Assembly (NCBI RefSeq): GCF_002909445.1
Contig: NZ_PPXC01000001.1
Coordinates: forward strand, 62,001-126,000
Length of the DNA stretch: 64,000 nucleotides
Reading direction: 5' to 3'
Source: Arthrobacter glacialis
GTDB lineage: Bacteria; Actinomycetota; Actinomycetes; Actinomycetales; Micrococcaceae
Shown here one piece after another: positions 49,852 through 59,672 of the stretch; within the stretch, counting starts at the first letter, position 1, and each line of letters starts with the position of its first letter. Made by a program: the position numbers and the translations under genes. Under the pieces are notes generated by a model. That model saw nothing but the letters and a program-made list of their open reading frames with translations. It was not told the origin of the DNA and made no database searches.

Positions 49852-50622
49852 CTACAGCTCCCGTTCCGCATAGACAGCCAGGGCGTCCCGCACAAACGTG
49901 GCCCCGGCCGTGCCGCCGTAGTTGGCCGCAAAGCGCTCATCGGCCACGTAGATTTCGCTGAGCCCGAGGATGTAGTCCTTGAGGTTGCCCCGGGGCGTAG
50001 AGCCGGAGGTGGACGCGGGCGTCCCCGGGATGGAACCCAGCCATTCGACGTGGCGCCGCGCCAGTTTCTGGGCGGCTGCCGAATCGGCGGCCATCCCGCT
50101 TGCGGCTGCGGCTGTCCAACCGCTATTCAGTGTGGCAAGCCGGTCCTTCCAGGTTTGCTGCGAGGCGGCATCCATTCCGCGCCACCATGAATCACTGCGT
50201 GCATAGGCATCCTTGCCCCAGCGTTGCTGCACTTCCTCCTTGTAGTGCGTGTGGTCAAAGCCGTCAAACATTTTCTCGGCCATGATTTCTTCTCCTTTTT
50301 CTTGGGCTGCAATGGTTTTTTCGACGGACGCAATCAGCCGCACCAGCCGCGCCTGTTCGGCCCGCAGCAAGTCGACGTGCGTGCGCAGGGCCGCCGCGGG
50401 CGAGGTTTCATGTTCCAGTACCGAGGCAATGGCGGGCAGGCCCAAGCCCAGTTCCCGCAGCAGCAAAATACGCTGCAACCGCACCAGGGCGGCCTGGTCG
50501 TAGTGCCTGTAGCCATTGCTGGCGATGCGGCTCGGGGGTAGTAGGCCAATGTCGCCATAGTGACGTAGAGTGCGGCTTGTAGTGCCGCTCTGTTGGGCCA
50601 GCTGTTGAATTGAAAGGTCCAT
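49852..50622 (-). CDS. MerR-family regulator with TipAS effector domain
   Basis: Transcription regulator of 256 residues. The N-terminal MerR HTH (LSIQQLAQQSGTTSRTLRHYGDIGLLPPSR) and linker coiled coil are followed by a TipAS-type helical domain (about 120-256, FDHTHYKEEVQQRWGKDAY), which binds thiopeptides or other cyclic drugs in TipA. No dedicated target gene is evident; it is divergent from clpB. ATG at 50622 is chosen over GTG at 50631; neither has a good Shine-Dalgarno, so the mRNA may be leaderless. Confidence 0.88.
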   Translation of the reverse strand: MDLSIQQLAQQSGTTSRTLRHYGDIGLLPPSRIASNGYRHYDQAALVRLQRILLLRELGLGLPAIASVLEHETSPAAALRTHVDLLRAEQARLVRLIASVEKTIAAQEKGEEIMAEKMFDGFDHTHYKEEVQQRWGKDAYARSDSWWRGMDAASQQTWKDRLATLNSGWTAAAASGMAADSAAAQKLARRHVEWLGSIPGTPASTSGSTPRGNLKDYILGLSEIYVADERFAANYGGTAGATFVRDALAVYAEREL

Positions 50623-50708
50623 GAACACCACGGTAAAGGTTGACGCATCGTCAATGTCAAGAATTTTTCGCGCACATCAAGAATTCCGGAATAACTTCTC
50701 GCGATCGT

Positions 50709-50733
50709 AAGTTGAGCGTAGTAGACTCAACTT
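50709..50733 (+). promoter_or_regulatory. HAIR-like HspR operator upstream of clpB
   Basis: AAGTTGAG-N9-CTCAACTT, identical in arm sequence and spacing to operator 1 of dnaK, 52 bases before the clpB start. Strong indication that HspR also represses clpB. Confidence 0.85.
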
Positions 50734-50784
50734 TGTAGGAGCTGAGTCGCCACACATTGTTGACACACAACGAAAGGACCCCTC

Positions 50785-53430
50785 TTGGACGCCAAATTCA
50801 CCACAAAGAGCCAGGAGGCTCTTTCCTCCGCTGCCATGAACGCTTCCACCGCCGGCAATCCCACCGTGGAGCCAGCGCACCTCCTCAAGGCCCTGATGGA
50901 TCAGCGCCAAGGCGTTGCTGTCGCTTTACTGAGGGCTGCGGCAGTTGATCCGGACGCTGTCAGCGTCGCCGCCAGCGCCGCGATCCGCGAGCTGCCGTCG
51001 TCGTCGGGCACTTCCGTTGCCCAGGCCCAGCTCAGCCGCAACACCTTGATGGCCGTGCAAGCTGCCCAGCAGGCCGCCGAGGCCATGGGAGACAGCTACG
51101 TTTCCACCGAGCATCTCCTTCTGGGTCTCGCGAACGACGCCGGAGCAACAGGAAACGCCCTGCGCCAGGCAGGTGCCTCCCGGGCTGCGTTGGACGCCGC
51201 GCTGCCTTCTGTTAGGGGCGACGGCAAGGTCACCTCACCCGATCCGGAAAACACCTTCGAGGCGCTGGAAAAGTTCGGGGTGGACATGACAGCCATTGCC
51301 CGCTCGGGCAAGCTGGACCCCGTCATTGGCCGAGACTCCGAGATTCGCCGCGTCATGCAGGTCCTCAGCCGCCGCACCAAGAACAACCCCGTGCTCATCG
51401 GTGAGCCCGGCGTTGGCAAGACGGCCGTGGTGGAAGGTCTGGCCCAGCGCATGGTGGCTGGAGATGTGCCGGAGTCCCTGCGCGGGAAAACGCTCATCAG
51501 CCTGGACCTGGCCGCCATGGTGGCCGGGGCCAAATACCGCGGCGAGTTTGAAGAGCGGCTGAAGGCTGTGTTGGAGGAGATTAAGGCCTCCGACGGTCAG
51601 ATCGTCACGTTCATCGACGAGATCCACACGGTGGTCGGCGCGGGCGCTTCCGAGGGCTCCATGGATGCGGGCAACATGCTCAAGCCCATGCTGGCGCGTG
51701 GCGAGCTGCGCTTGATTGGTGCCACCACGCTGGATGAATTCCGCGAGAACATCGAAAAGGATCCTGCGCTGGAGCGCCGTTTCCAGCAGGTGTTCGTGGG
51801 CGAGCCCAGCGTCGATGACACCATCGGCATCCTTCGTGGCTTGAAGGAACGCTACGAGGCGCACCACAAGGTGGCCATCGCCGACTCCGCCCTGGTTGCC
51901 GCCGCGACGCTGTCCAACCGCTACATCACCGGTCGTCAGCTGCCCGACAAGGCGATCGACCTGATGGATGAGGCGGCGTCCAGGCTGCGCATGGAGATCG
52001 ATTCCGCACCGGAAGAAATCGACCAGCTCCGCCGCGCCGTCGACCGTTTGACCATGGAGGAACTGGCTCTCAGTGGAGAAACGGACGCCGCATCGGTGGA
52101 ACGGTTGGCGGCATTGCGCGCCGACATGGCTGACAAGAAGGAGGAGCTGGCCGGGCTCAACGCCCGCTGGGAAGCAGAGAAGGCGGGCCTGAACCGGGTT
52201 GGTGACTTGAAGGCCAAGCTGGATGAGCTGCGTTCCATTGCGGACAAGGCCCAGCGCGACGGCGACCTGGAGCAAGCCTCCCGGGTGTTGTACGGGGAAA
52301 TTCCGGCGTTGCAGCGTGACTTGGAGGCCGCAGCCGCGGAAGAAGAGTCCATTGAAAAGGCTGACCTGATGGTCGCGGAGGAAGTCACGGCCGACGACAT
52401 CGCCGAGGTCATCTCTGCCTGGACGGGAATTCCTGCCGGGCGTATGTTGCAAGGTGAGAGCCAGAAGCTGCTGCAGATGGAGCAGGTCCTGGGTTCGCGC
52501 TTGATTGGCCAGTCCAAGGCTGTGACGGCTGTCTCCGACGCGGTCCGCCGTGCCCGGGCCGGCATCAGCGATCCGGACCGGCCCACGGGATCCTTCCTGT
52601 TCCTGGGCCCCACAGGTGTGGGAAAGACGGAGCTGGCCAAGGCTCTTGCCGACTTCCTCTTCGACGACGAACGCGCCATGATCCGCATCGACATGAGCGA
52701 GTACTCCGAGAAGCATTCGGTGTCCCGCCTGGTGGGTGCGCCTCCGGGCTACGTTGGGTACGACGAGGGCGGCCAGCTGACTGAGGCCGTGCGCCGTCGC
52801 CCGTACTCGGTGGTGCTGCTTGACGAGGTGGAGAAGGCGCACCCGGAAGTCTTTGACATCCTCTTGCAGGTGTTCGACGACGGCCGGCTCACCGACGGGC
52901 AGGGCCGCACAGTGGACTTCCGCAATGTGATCATTGTGCTGACATCCAACCTGGGCTCGCAGTTCCTGGTGGATCAGAACCTGTCCGATGAGCAAAAGCG
53001 CAAGGCTGTCATGGGCGTGGTGGAGTCATCGTTCAAGCCTGAGTTCTTGAACAGGCTCGATGAGATTGTCATGTTCGACGCCCTTAGTGTGGAAGAGCTA
53101 TCCCACATTGTGGACCTGCAGGTGCAGGCGCTGTCCACGCGGCTGCATTCACGCCGCCTGACGCTGGAGGTCACCGACGCCGCCAAGGCGTGGCTGGCCT
53201 TGACGGGTTACGACCCCGCCTACGGCGCCCGGCCGTTGCGCCGGCTGGTGCAGCGCGAGATTGGCGACCGCCTGGCCAAGGAGATCCTGGCTGGCACCGT
53301 GGCCGACGGCGACACGGTTCTGGTGGACACCGCGGCCGACTTTGATGAGTTGGACATGGAATCGCCCAGCAGCTCCGGCTTGAGCGTGAGCCGGGTTCCG
53401 GCAGACTCGCCCGCCGACGCCCGCCGCTAG
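50785..53430 (+). CDS. clpB: ClpB disaggregase
   Basis: Hexameric AAA+ chaperone that extracts aggregated proteins with DnaK. The 881-residue protein has the Clp N-terminal double repeat (about 1-150), the first AAA domain with GEPGVGKT (about 207) and [12 protein letters not shown], the M-domain coiled coil (about 410-530), and the second AAA domain with GPTGVGKT (about 608) and [12 protein letters not shown]. The start is TTG at 50785 behind GAAAGGA; no ATG fits. A C-terminal Ser/Asp-rich tail of about 25 residues is extra. A single HAIR operator lies upstream. Confidence 0.97.
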   Translation: MDAKFTTKSQEALSSAAMNASTAGNPTVEPAHLLKALMDQRQGVAVALLRAAAVDPDAVSVAASAAIRELPSSSGTSVAQAQLSRNTLMAVQAAQQAAEAMGDSYVSTEHLLLGLANDAGATGNALRQAGASRAALDAALPSVRGDGKVTSPDPENTFEALEKFGVDMTAIARSGKLDPVIGRDSEIRRVMQVLSRRTKNNPVLIGEPGVGKTAVVEGLAQRMVAGDVPESLRGKTLISLDLAAMVAGAKYRGEFEERLKAVLEEIKASDGQIVTFIDEIHTVVGAGASEGSMDAGNMLKPMLARGELRLIGATTLDEFRENIEKDPALERRFQQVFVGEPSVDDTIGILRGLKERYEAHHKVAIADSALVAAATLSNRYITGRQLPDKAIDLMDEAASRLRMEIDSAPEEIDQLRRAVDRLTMEELALSGETDAASVERLAALRADMADKKEELAGLNARWEAEKAGLNRVGDLKAKLDELRSIADKAQRDGDLEQASRVLYGEIPALQRDLEAAAAEEESIEKADLMVAEEVTADDIAEVISAWTGIPAGRMLQGESQKLLQMEQVLGSRLIGQSKAVTAVSDAVRRARAGISDPDRPTGSFLFLGPTGVGKTELAKALADFLFDDERAMIRIDMSEYSEKHSVSRLVGAPPGYVGYDEGGQLTEAVRRRPYSVVLLDEVEKAHPEVFDILLQVFDDGRLTDGQGRTVDFRNVIIVLTSNLGSQFLVDQNLSDEQKRKAVMGVVESSFKPEFLNRLDEIVMFDALSVEELSHIVDLQVQALSTRLHSRRLTLEVTDAAKAWLALTGYDPAYGARPLRRLVQREIGDRLAKEILAGTVADGDTVLVDTAADFDELDMESPSSSGLSVSRVPADSPADARR

Positions 53431-53439
53431 GGCAAACAG

Positions 53440-53490
53440 AAGGGCTGTGGGATTCGGAAGTGTATTTCCGAATCCCACAGCCCTTCAGCT
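53440..53490. terminator. Terminator between clpB and the septum protein gene
   Basis: Perfect 20-bp stem (53440-53459 / 53466-53485, beginning AAGGGCTGTGGGATTCGG) with 6-base loop, then CAGCTTTTT on the plus strand. It separates the convergent genes and should stop the clpB transcript efficiently. Confidence 0.9.
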
Positions 53491-53503
53491 TTTTAAGACG
53501 TTG

Positions 53504-55261
53504 CTACTTGGTCAACGAGGACAACAAGTTGTTGCCGCTGGTGTCCTGGATGAGGCAGTCCACGCGACGATCACCGGAGTCGTCCCAGGTCGACTGGGAC
53601 GGGTAGGCAGTGAGCTGTTTCAAGTCCTTCATGCTCTCCGCCTCGGTGGTCAGCTGCACGTCCTTGCAAATCTCGGCAGCCTTGGCCTTCAGAGCGTCAC
53701 CGCCGGGGAACGTCTCGTCGTCACCGTAGTAGAACGTACCCACGAGCTGCGCCGAGTGCGGGCTGTTGCACAGCACAACATCAGCCGCTGCGGAAACGCC
53801 CTTGAAGTCGCGCAGGCAGTCACCCTGAATCCAGTCCAGCGGTGATGCTTGCGGCACCACCACATCTAAGCCCGGATCCACGTCCTCACTGCTGGGGTCG
53901 TCACTCGGGGATTCCTGCGACTGCGTGGTCGGTGCCGGGGCGGGTCCGGCATTGTTCAAGCTGGAGGTGATGAATCCGATGAGCAGTGTCACCAGAACAC
54001 CCAGCAGCACAACGGCGAGGACCACGATGGCCAAAATGATGAAGAGCTTCTTCTTGCCGTTTCCGCCGCCACTGCCGCCGGGACCCTGAAGACCCTGGGG
54101 GCCGCCGGGGAAACCGGGGCCCTGGGGACCTTGGGGGCCGCCGGGGAAACCGGGGCCCTGGGGTCCGCCGGGTACTGGGGGCATGCCGGGTGCGCCGTAC
54201 GGGGGTTGTCCGCCCGGGGTTGCCGGCTGGCCAAAGGGTGTTGGTGCACCGTAGGGAGGCTGTGCCTGGCCGTAGGGCGGCTGGGCGCCGGACTGGGCGG
54301 GCTGCTGACCATACGGGGGCTGTGCCTGGCCGTAGGGCGGCTGGGCGCCCGCGGCGGAACCTTGCGGAGCGGAAGGCGTGGCCGAGCCAAACTGGGAGGC
54401 AACTCCTGGCTGCTGACTGGACTGGTAGGGCTGCTGCGCTGCCTGGGCAGGCTGGCCGTACGGCGCAGCGGGTGCAGTGGCCGCAGGCGCTGGCGGGACA
54501 GGCGGAACTGCGGGGATGGCTTGGGTGAATTCCGGCTGTCCGGCCGATGCGGCCGCATCCGTGCCTCCGACAGCAGCAGCTGCGCTTGCGGCATCGGCCT
54601 CACCACGGGCAATCTGTGCCGGGGACTGCCAGGCACCGGCCTTAGGCTGCCAAGGCGTGGCAGATTGCTGCCACTGCGTTTCCGGGCGGTGCCAGCCGTG
54701 CCCATCGTCCACGCTGTGGCCAAGAGTCGTCGCCGCTGCGGCGTCCTGGGCAGGGTCCGTGTGGGGTGCGCCAGCTCCGGCGTCGAACTGCCCCGGGGCA
54801 GCCTCCGGAGCGGGCGGCAGGTCAGCTTCAGGTACAGCCGGGGCCGCAACGGGCTCCGTGGCTGCAGGCTGTTCGGGTGCGGCTTCCTGCGCGGGCTGTG
54901 TCCATGGGTTGGTGGCTACCGGCGGCTGGGAAAAATCGGTGCGCAAAACAGTGGTGGCGGAGTCCCAGTCGGGCTCACTGGCTGCCGGGGTGCCGGGGAG
55001 GTCCTCGCCAAGACCGGAGGAGACACCCCGGGCTGCCAGCTCGGCCTCGTGTTCCACTGCGGCGGCCTCGGCTTCAGCGGTTTCAAGGTCAACGCTTTCA
55101 GCGACGTCCTCGCTGATCGCGGCGTCGCCCAGCGTGGGCTCGGCAAACTTGTAGTCAGTGCCGGAAAGCCTCGCTTCGGCACTGCCTGTCTCAGGCTCGC
55201 CGGACGTGGGGGTGGGGAATTCTTCAGCGCCCTGACCGTTGGCGTCGCTGCTTTCGTTCAT
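53504..55261 (-). CDS. Septum-formation-domain membrane protein with Pro/Gln-rich N-terminus
   Basis: A 585-residue protein with a very long low-complexity cytoplasmic part (about 1-410, rich in Ala, Pro, Gln, with QPPYGQ-type repeats such as GAQPPYGQAQPPYG), one transmembrane helix (LFIILAIVVLAVVLLGVLVTLL, about 420-445), and an extracellular domain (about 470-585) with Cys pairs in WIQGDCLRDFKG, VLCNSPHSAQLVGTF and RRVDCLIQD. This matches actinobacterial septum-formation family proteins. ATG at 55261. The proline-rich tail may bind other division or envelope proteins. Confidence 0.82.
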   Translation of the reverse strand: MNESSDANGQGAEEFPTPTSGEPETGSAEARLSGTDYKFAEPTLGDAAISEDVAESVDLETAEAEAAAVEHEAELAARGVSSGLGEDLPGTPAASEPDWDSATTVLRTDFSQPPVATNPWTQPAQEAAPEQPAATEPVAAPAVPEADLPPAPEAAPGQFDAGAGAPHTDPAQDAAAATTLGHSVDDGHGWHRPETQWQQSATPWQPKAGAWQSPAQIARGEADAASAAAAVGGTDAAASAGQPEFTQAIPAVPPVPPAPAATAPAAPYGQPAQAAQQPYQSSQQPGVASQFGSATPSAPQGSAAGAQPPYGQAQPPYGQQPAQSGAQPPYGQAQPPYGAPTPFGQPATPGGQPPYGAPGMPPVPGGPQGPGFPGGPQGPQGPGFPGGPQGLQGPGGSGGGNGKKKLFIILAIVVLAVVLLGVLVTLLIGFITSSLNNAGPAPAPTTQSQESPSDDPSSEDVDPGLDVVVPQASPLDWIQGDCLRDFKGVSAAADVVLCNSPHSAQLVGTFYYGDDETFPGGDALKAKAAEICKDVQLTTEAESMKDLKQLTAYPSQSTWDDSGDRRVDCLIQDTSGNNLLSSLTK

Positions 55262-55589
55262 GGGTACTAAACCTTCCGTGCTGCGTTAAGGATCTGACGC
55301 GAAATCGATGGACTGAAGTTGGTGGCTGACACAGTGTTTCGTCTTCGTGCTGGCCGCAAAAGAGCCGTCATTGCGGAACAAATTCTCCGCCTACAGCTGA
55401 CTCTATCGAATATTGGGTGGCCGCAGCGTCAAATTTGATGTTTGGCTATGGGCAGAACAGCCCATGCCTGCCGCGATTGCTCCAGAACTCATGTAATCTA
55501 TGAGTACGACAAATTGACCGAATATTCCGGAGCCTCGCTCTTAGCCCGAGCGACCACCTCCGGTCCAAGTGTAAAAAGGGGGTCACGCC
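55262..55589. other. Divergent promoter spacer between the septum protein and DUF3073 genes
   Basis: 328 bp with no gene. Both flanking genes point away, so two promoters must be here. An AT-richer tract around 55480-55535 (with TTGACC and TAATCT elements) is a likely location for the DUF3073 promoter. Nothing more specific seen. Confidence 0.4.
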
Positions 55590-55820
55590 ATGGGGCGCGG
55601 CCGTCAAAAGGCGAAGGCAACCAAGCAGGCTCGGGACATTAAGTATTACTCCCCGAACACTGATTATTCAGCTCTGCAGAAAGAGCTCGGTGGAACAACT
55701 CGGCGAGCCCCGAGCCAGCAAATCGAGGTTCCTGCAGAACCGGATTATTCGGCATATGAAGATAAATATGCAGATCAGTTTGAGGACGACGACGACGTGG
55801 ACTCCCGCCGCATTGGCTAG
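55590..55820 (+). CDS. DUF3073 domain protein
   Basis: A 76-residue hydrophilic protein with the actinobacterial DUF3073 signature MGRGRQKAKATKQARDIKYY at the start and an acidic C-terminal tail (FEDDDDVDSRRIG). The charge split suggests nucleic-acid or ribosome association, but function is unknown. ATG preceded by AAGGGGG. Monocistronic, with two hairpins downstream. Confidence 0.93.
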   Translation: MGRGRQKAKATKQARDIKYYSPNTDYSALQKELGGTTRRAPSQQIEVPAEPDYSAYEDKYADQFEDDDDVDSRRIG

Positions 55821-55837
55821 GACCGTTTAGACACCAA

Positions 55838-55903
55838 ACGCAACAAACCCTGCATGACGCACAGCCAAAAATGCTGAAGCGTCGTGTGGGGATTTTGTTG
55901 CGC
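55838..55903. repeat. Imperfect intergenic hairpin 1 after DUF3073
   Basis: Arms around 55838-55860 and 55879-55903 (CGCAACAAA and TTTGTTGCG ends, GACGC/GCGTC near the loop) with mismatches between. Probably a weak or partly decayed palindrome. Confidence 0.5.
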
Positions 55904-55918
55904 TAAAACCAGTTTTGG

Positions 55919-55986
55919 AAATGCCGCCGCTCCCGCAAAATGCCGCAGGTTTACCTGTGGCAAAAAGCGGGAGCGGCGGCATTTTT
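55919..55986. terminator. Bidirectional terminator between DUF3073 and purM
   Basis: Long nested hairpin: the outer stem AAATGCCGCCGCTCCCGC pairs with GCGGGAGCGGCGGCATTT, and the inner stem TGCCGCAGGT pairs with ACCTGTGGCA with one mismatch. A T-run on the plus strand (55982-55986) supports termination of DUF3073; the convergent purM transcript may also end here. Confidence 0.85.
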
Positions 55987-56053
55987 CGTGAGTGAAGTTA
56001 AAGCACGACGGCGGCCCGCGCCACTTGGTGGGGACCGCCGTCGAACTTAGTAA

Positions 56054-57202
56054 CTAGGAAGCGTAGTTGCCCACCAGGCGGACAGCGCCGCCGTCAACGC
56101 CCTTGGCGCCCTGGGTGTAATCGGAACCGGTCTTATCTGAATCCGATGCCTCGGCTGTGACAGTACCCATGACCCAGGACGGCAGTCCGCGGGAGTTCAG
56201 ACGGGCCACGGCGTCGTCGGCGGCGTCAGCGGAAACCACTGCCACCATGCCCACGCCAAGGTTCAGGGTGCGCTCCAGGTCGGCCAGCGGCACGTTGCCC
56301 AGCTGGGAGACCAGGTTGAAGATGGCCGGCAGGCTCCACGTTGAACGGTCCACCGTGGCGATGAGGCCCTGGGGGAGTACGCGTGCCAAGTTGGCGGCCA
56401 GACCGCCGCCGGTGATGTGGCTGAAACCGTGAACTGCCTTTTCCTGGGTGACAGGAAGGTAGCGGGTCAGATCCAGGCAGTCGGCGGCGTAGACGCGGGT
56501 GGGCTCAAGGAGCTCCTCGCCCAAGGTGCGGCCAAGCTCGGAAACCTGACGGTCCAGGGCCCAGCCAGCGTGGTTGATGACGCGGCGCACCAGGGAGTAA
56601 CCGTTGGAGTGCAGGCCGGAGGATGCCATGCCGATGATGACGTCACCGGCGCGGACCCGTTCCGGACCCAGCAGCAAGTCAGCCTCGACGACGCCCGTGC
56701 AAGCACCTGCGACGTCGTACTCATCAGGAGCCAACAGGCCCGGGTGCTCGGCCGTTTCGCCACCCACCAGGGCGGTGCCGGCAACCTTGCACGCAGCTGC
56801 AATGCCGCGGACAATGTCAGCCACACGCTGGGGGACAACCTTGCCGGTGGCAATGTAGTCGGTCATGAACAGCGGCTCGGCGCCAACCACCACAATGTCA
56901 TCCACAACCATGCCCACCAGGTCGAAACCAATGGTGTCGTGGATGTCCATGGCCTGGGCGATGGCAACCTTGGTGCCCACGCCGTCGGTGGAGGTGGCCA
57001 GGTACGGCTTCTTGTACGTCAGGAGCTTGGAGACGTCGTACAGGCCGGCAAATCCGCCGAAACCGCCAACAACGTTGGGGCCGTGGGTGGCCTTGACAGC
57101 TTCCTTCATCAATTCAACGGCGAGGTCGCCTGCTTCGGTGTCAACACCGGCGCTGGCGTAGGTGATTCCCGTTGCTGGCAAATCATTGGAGGCGTTGGTC
57201 AT
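56054..57202 (-). CDS. purM: Phosphoribosylformylglycinamidine cyclo-ligase
   Basis: Purine pathway enzyme making aminoimidazole ribonucleotide (382 residues). Seen: the ATP-grasp-like N-terminal motif TYASAGVDTEAGD, GGFGGFAGLYD, and the conserved substrate segment GMASSGLHSNGYSLVR and HITGGGLAANLARVLP. About 25 residues longer at the C-terminus than many bacterial enzymes. ATG at 57202; purF ends 22 bases upstream, so purF-purM form an operon on the minus strand. Confidence 0.96.
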   Translation of the reverse strand: MTNASNDLPATGITYASAGVDTEAGDLAVELMKEAVKATHGPNVVGGFGGFAGLYDVSKLLTYKKPYLATSTDGVGTKVAIAQAMDIHDTIGFDLVGMVVDDIVVVGAEPLFMTDYIATGKVVPQRVADIVRGIAAACKVAGTALVGGETAEHPGLLAPDEYDVAGACTGVVEADLLLGPERVRAGDVIIGMASSGLHSNGYSLVRRVINHAGWALDRQVSELGRTLGEELLEPTRVYAADCLDLTRYLPVTQEKAVHGFSHITGGGLAANLARVLPQGLIATVDRSTWSLPAIFNLVSQLGNVPLADLERTLNLGVGMVAVVSADAADDAVARLNSRGLPSWVMGTVTAEASDSDKTGSDYTQGAKGVDGGAVRLVGNYAS

Positions 57203-57224
57203 GGCGTCTCTTTCTTGGAATGCT

Positions 57225-58790
57225 TTAAGAACCGTCAGCTGCTGTGCGGTCCTGGTCGGTCAGGAGGTTTTCCATTTCCGAGTCAGGTCCCGGATCGCAA
57301 CCGGTGGAGGTGGTGGAGTTGCCAGCATTGGTGCGTTCGAGCAGGTTTTTGCCCAAACGGTCGCTGCTGGGAAGTTCAATGGGGTAGGTGCCGGTGAAGC
57401 AGGCCGTGCAGAGACGCTCGCGCGGCTGCAGGGTGGCTTCGATCATGCCGTCTTCGGAGATGTAGGCCAGCGAATCGGCGCCAATGGACTTGCCGATCTC
57501 GTCAATGGCTGCACCGTTGGCAATCAATTCCGCACGTGAGGCAAAGTCGATGCCGTAGAAGCACGGCCAGCGCACGGGCGGGGAGGAGATCTTCACATGA
57601 ATTTCGGCGGCGCCGGCTTCCTTGAGCATGCGGACCACTGCGCGCTGGGTGTTGCCGCGGACAATGGAGTCATCCACAACCACAATGCGCTTGCCGCGGA
57701 TTACTGATTCCAGGGCGCTGAGCTTGAGCTTGATGCCGAGCTTGCGCAGGGTGTCGCTGGGCTGGATGAAGGTACGGCCCACATAGGCGTTCTTGACGAA
57801 CCCGTGTGCAAAGGGAATGCCTGACTGCTCGGCGTAGCCAATGGCGGCAGGGGTGCCGGATTCCGGCACCGGGATGACCAGGTCAGCCTCGGCATGGTTT
57901 TCGCGGGCCAGCTGGCGGCCCATTTCCACGCGGGACTCGTACACGGAACGGCCGGCAATGGTGGCATCCGGGCGGGCCAAGTAGACGTATTCAAAGACGC
58001 AGCCGGCCGGGGTGGCGGGTGCGAAGCGCTGGGTGCGCACGCCGTCCTCGTCGATGGCGATGAATTCGCCGGGCTCGATTTCACGGATGAGTGTGGCGCC
58101 AATGGTGTTAAGGGCGGCACCCTCGGAGGCGACCACCCAGCCGCTGTCCAGGCGGCCAAGGACCAGCGGGCGGACGCCGTGCGGGTCGCGAGCTGCGTAC
58201 AGGGTGTGCTCGTCCATGAAGACGAAGCTGAATGCGCCGTGGATCTTGGGCAGCAGTTCCATGGCTGTTTCTTCCAGGGAACGGCCTTCTTCACCGCGCA
58301 GCAAGGTGGTGACCAAGGCTGTGTCGGTGGTGTTGCCCTGTGCCATTTCACCTGAGGTGGGGACGCCGTACTTGGCAATGACCATCTCATGCAGTTCAGC
58401 AGAGTTGGTCAGGTTGCCGTTGTGTGCCAGGGCCACAGTGCCGCTGTCGGTTGCACCGAGGGTGGGCTGGGCGTTGGCCCAGTTGGCTGCGCCCGTGGTG
58501 GAGTACCGGCAATGGCCCACAGCCATGTGCCCCGTCAGGGTGTTCAGTGTGGGTTCGTCAAAGACCTGGGATACGAGTCCCATGTCCTTGTATACACTGA
58601 TTCGCTTGCCATCGCTTGTTGCGATGCCAGCCGATTCCTGACCACGGTGCTGTAGTGAATACAGGCCGTAATAGGTTAGTTTTGCAACCTCTTCACCGGG
58701 TGCCCAGATGCCCAGAACGCCACAAGCGTCCTGAGGTCCCTTTTCGCCGGGTAAAAGATCATGGGATAGTTTTCCGTCTCCGCGTGCCAC
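57225..58790 (-). CDS. purF: Amidophosphoribosyltransferase
   Basis: First committed enzyme of purine synthesis (521 residues). It has a propeptide of 22 residues before the N-terminal nucleophile Cys23 in DACGVLGIW, the glutaminase domain, and the PRPP-binding motif VVVDDSIVRGNT. Cys in CVFEYVYLARPD, CFYGIDFA and CTACFTGTYP fit the [4Fe-4S] ligands of the Bacillus-type enzyme. GTG or ATG start at 58790 is uncertain, but the Cys position fixes the mature protein. First gene of purF-purM. Confidence 0.96.
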   Translation of the reverse strand: MARGDGKLSHDLLPGEKGPQDACGVLGIWAPGEEVAKLTYYGLYSLQHRGQESAGIATSDGKRISVYKDMGLVSQVFDEPTLNTLTGHMAVGHCRYSTTGAANWANAQPTLGATDSGTVALAHNGNLTNSAELHEMVIAKYGVPTSGEMAQGNTTDTALVTTLLRGEEGRSLEETAMELLPKIHGAFSFVFMDEHTLYAARDPHGVRPLVLGRLDSGWVVASEGAALNTIGATLIREIEPGEFIAIDEDGVRTQRFAPATPAGCVFEYVYLARPDATIAGRSVYESRVEMGRQLARENHAEADLVIPVPESGTPAAIGYAEQSGIPFAHGFVKNAYVGRTFIQPSDTLRKLGIKLKLSALESVIRGKRIVVVDDSIVRGNTQRAVVRMLKEAGAAEIHVKISSPPVRWPCFYGIDFASRAELIANGAAIDEIGKSIGADSLAYISEDGMIEATLQPRERLCTACFTGTYPIELPSSDRLGKNLLERTNAGNSTTSTGCDPGPDSEMENLLTDQDRTAADGS

Positions 58791-58869
58791 CTGAAAATTG
58801 TCTCATGTAATGACGCGCACCACGACCTACTGTGACGTGCGTTATGTTGCTGCCGGTGGCGGGTTGTGG

Positions 58870-59193
58870 CTAGGCGGTTTCGCCGTCGGCGTTGCTGTCA
58901 TCATCCGGCAGGGACGTCACCAACAGCGTTTTGCTGCGGCGGGTGCTGGCGCGGTCCAGCACCAGTGCCACAATGGCGCCAAGTCCCGCGCCGGGCAGAA
59001 CCATCAGCACGGCAAAGAAGCCAAAAATGCTTGATGTTTCAAATTGTTCGTTGGGCGGGGTGACGGAGGCGAAAATGGCTGCCGTCACAATGCCGGCCAG
59101 GGCGCCGGCGATCATGAACGGGACGTACTTCGGGGCGCGGCGCACAGTCAGTTTGCGGGGCTCTCCGGAAGCGGATTCAGGCTGGGAAGTCAT
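58870..59193 (-). CDS. Small two-helix membrane protein
   Basis: A 107-residue protein with two hydrophobic helices (YVPFMIAGALAGIVTAAIFASV and SSIFGFFAVLMVLPGAGLGAIVALVL) and charged ends; function unknown. Such a protein is often found next to purF in Micrococcales. ATG at 59193 is chosen over 59214. Independent of purF by 79 bases. Confidence 0.75.
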   Translation of the reverse strand: MTSQPESASGEPRKLTVRRAPKYVPFMIAGALAGIVTAAIFASVTPPNEQFETSSIFGFFAVLMVLPGAGLGAIVALVLDRASTRRSKTLLVTSLPDDDSNADGETA

Positions 59194-59239
59194 GCCTCTA
59201 GCGTACCTGCCCAAGCTGGCAACAAGGCTGGGACGCTTT

Positions 59240-59602
59240 TTAGCGCCGCTGAAGGGGTAGCTCGGCGGACAGGTCAGCGCGCAGCCCGGATGCTGCCACC
59301 TGGCCGTGTTCGACGGCGTCAGCCCAGGCGGTCTGGCCGGTCACCAGCGCTAGCCAGGTGCCGGCGTCGCACTCCACAACATTTGGCGGCGTGCCACGAG
59401 TGTGCCGTGGACCGGGAATGCACTGGGTCACGCCGAAGGGTGGCACCCGCACCTCCACGGAATTGCCGGGCGCCCGTGCAGCCAATTCCTCCAGCGAGTA
59501 GCGGACGGCGGTGGCCGTGACAGCCCGGGCGGTGTCCCCGTTTTGCCACGCGACCAGAGCCGCCTGGCCATCGGCAATATCTATACGACGCCGGGCACTC
59601 AT
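59240..59602 (-). CDS. Sterol-carrier-protein-like domain protein
   Basis: A 120-residue protein of the actinobacterial SCP-2-like family, which recurs beside purine genes. The family-like segment is [38 protein letters not shown] at 59602, preceded by AAGGAG, is preferred over the longer frame to 59671. A lipid or small-molecule binding role is inferred only from the fold. Confidence 0.8.
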   Translation of the reverse strand: MSARRRIDIADGQAALVAWQNGDTARAVTATAVRYSLEELAARAPGNSVEVRVPPFGVTQCIPGPRHTRGTPPNVVECDAGTWLALVTGQTAWADAVEHGQVAASGLRADLSAELPLQRR

Positions 59603-59672
59603 GTCCTGCTCCTTGCTCGTGGTTGTGCGGGTTGTGTTTTGGAGGGCGTGGATGGGTGCGGATGGGCCCACG

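Noticed and set aside
51235-52995. 586-codon minus-strand frame opposite clpB
   Set aside because: Antisense to conserved AAA+ motifs; no ribosome site or homology cues.
54131-55270. 379-codon plus-strand frame opposite the septum protein
   Set aside because: Mirror of a low-complexity Pro/Gln-rich region.
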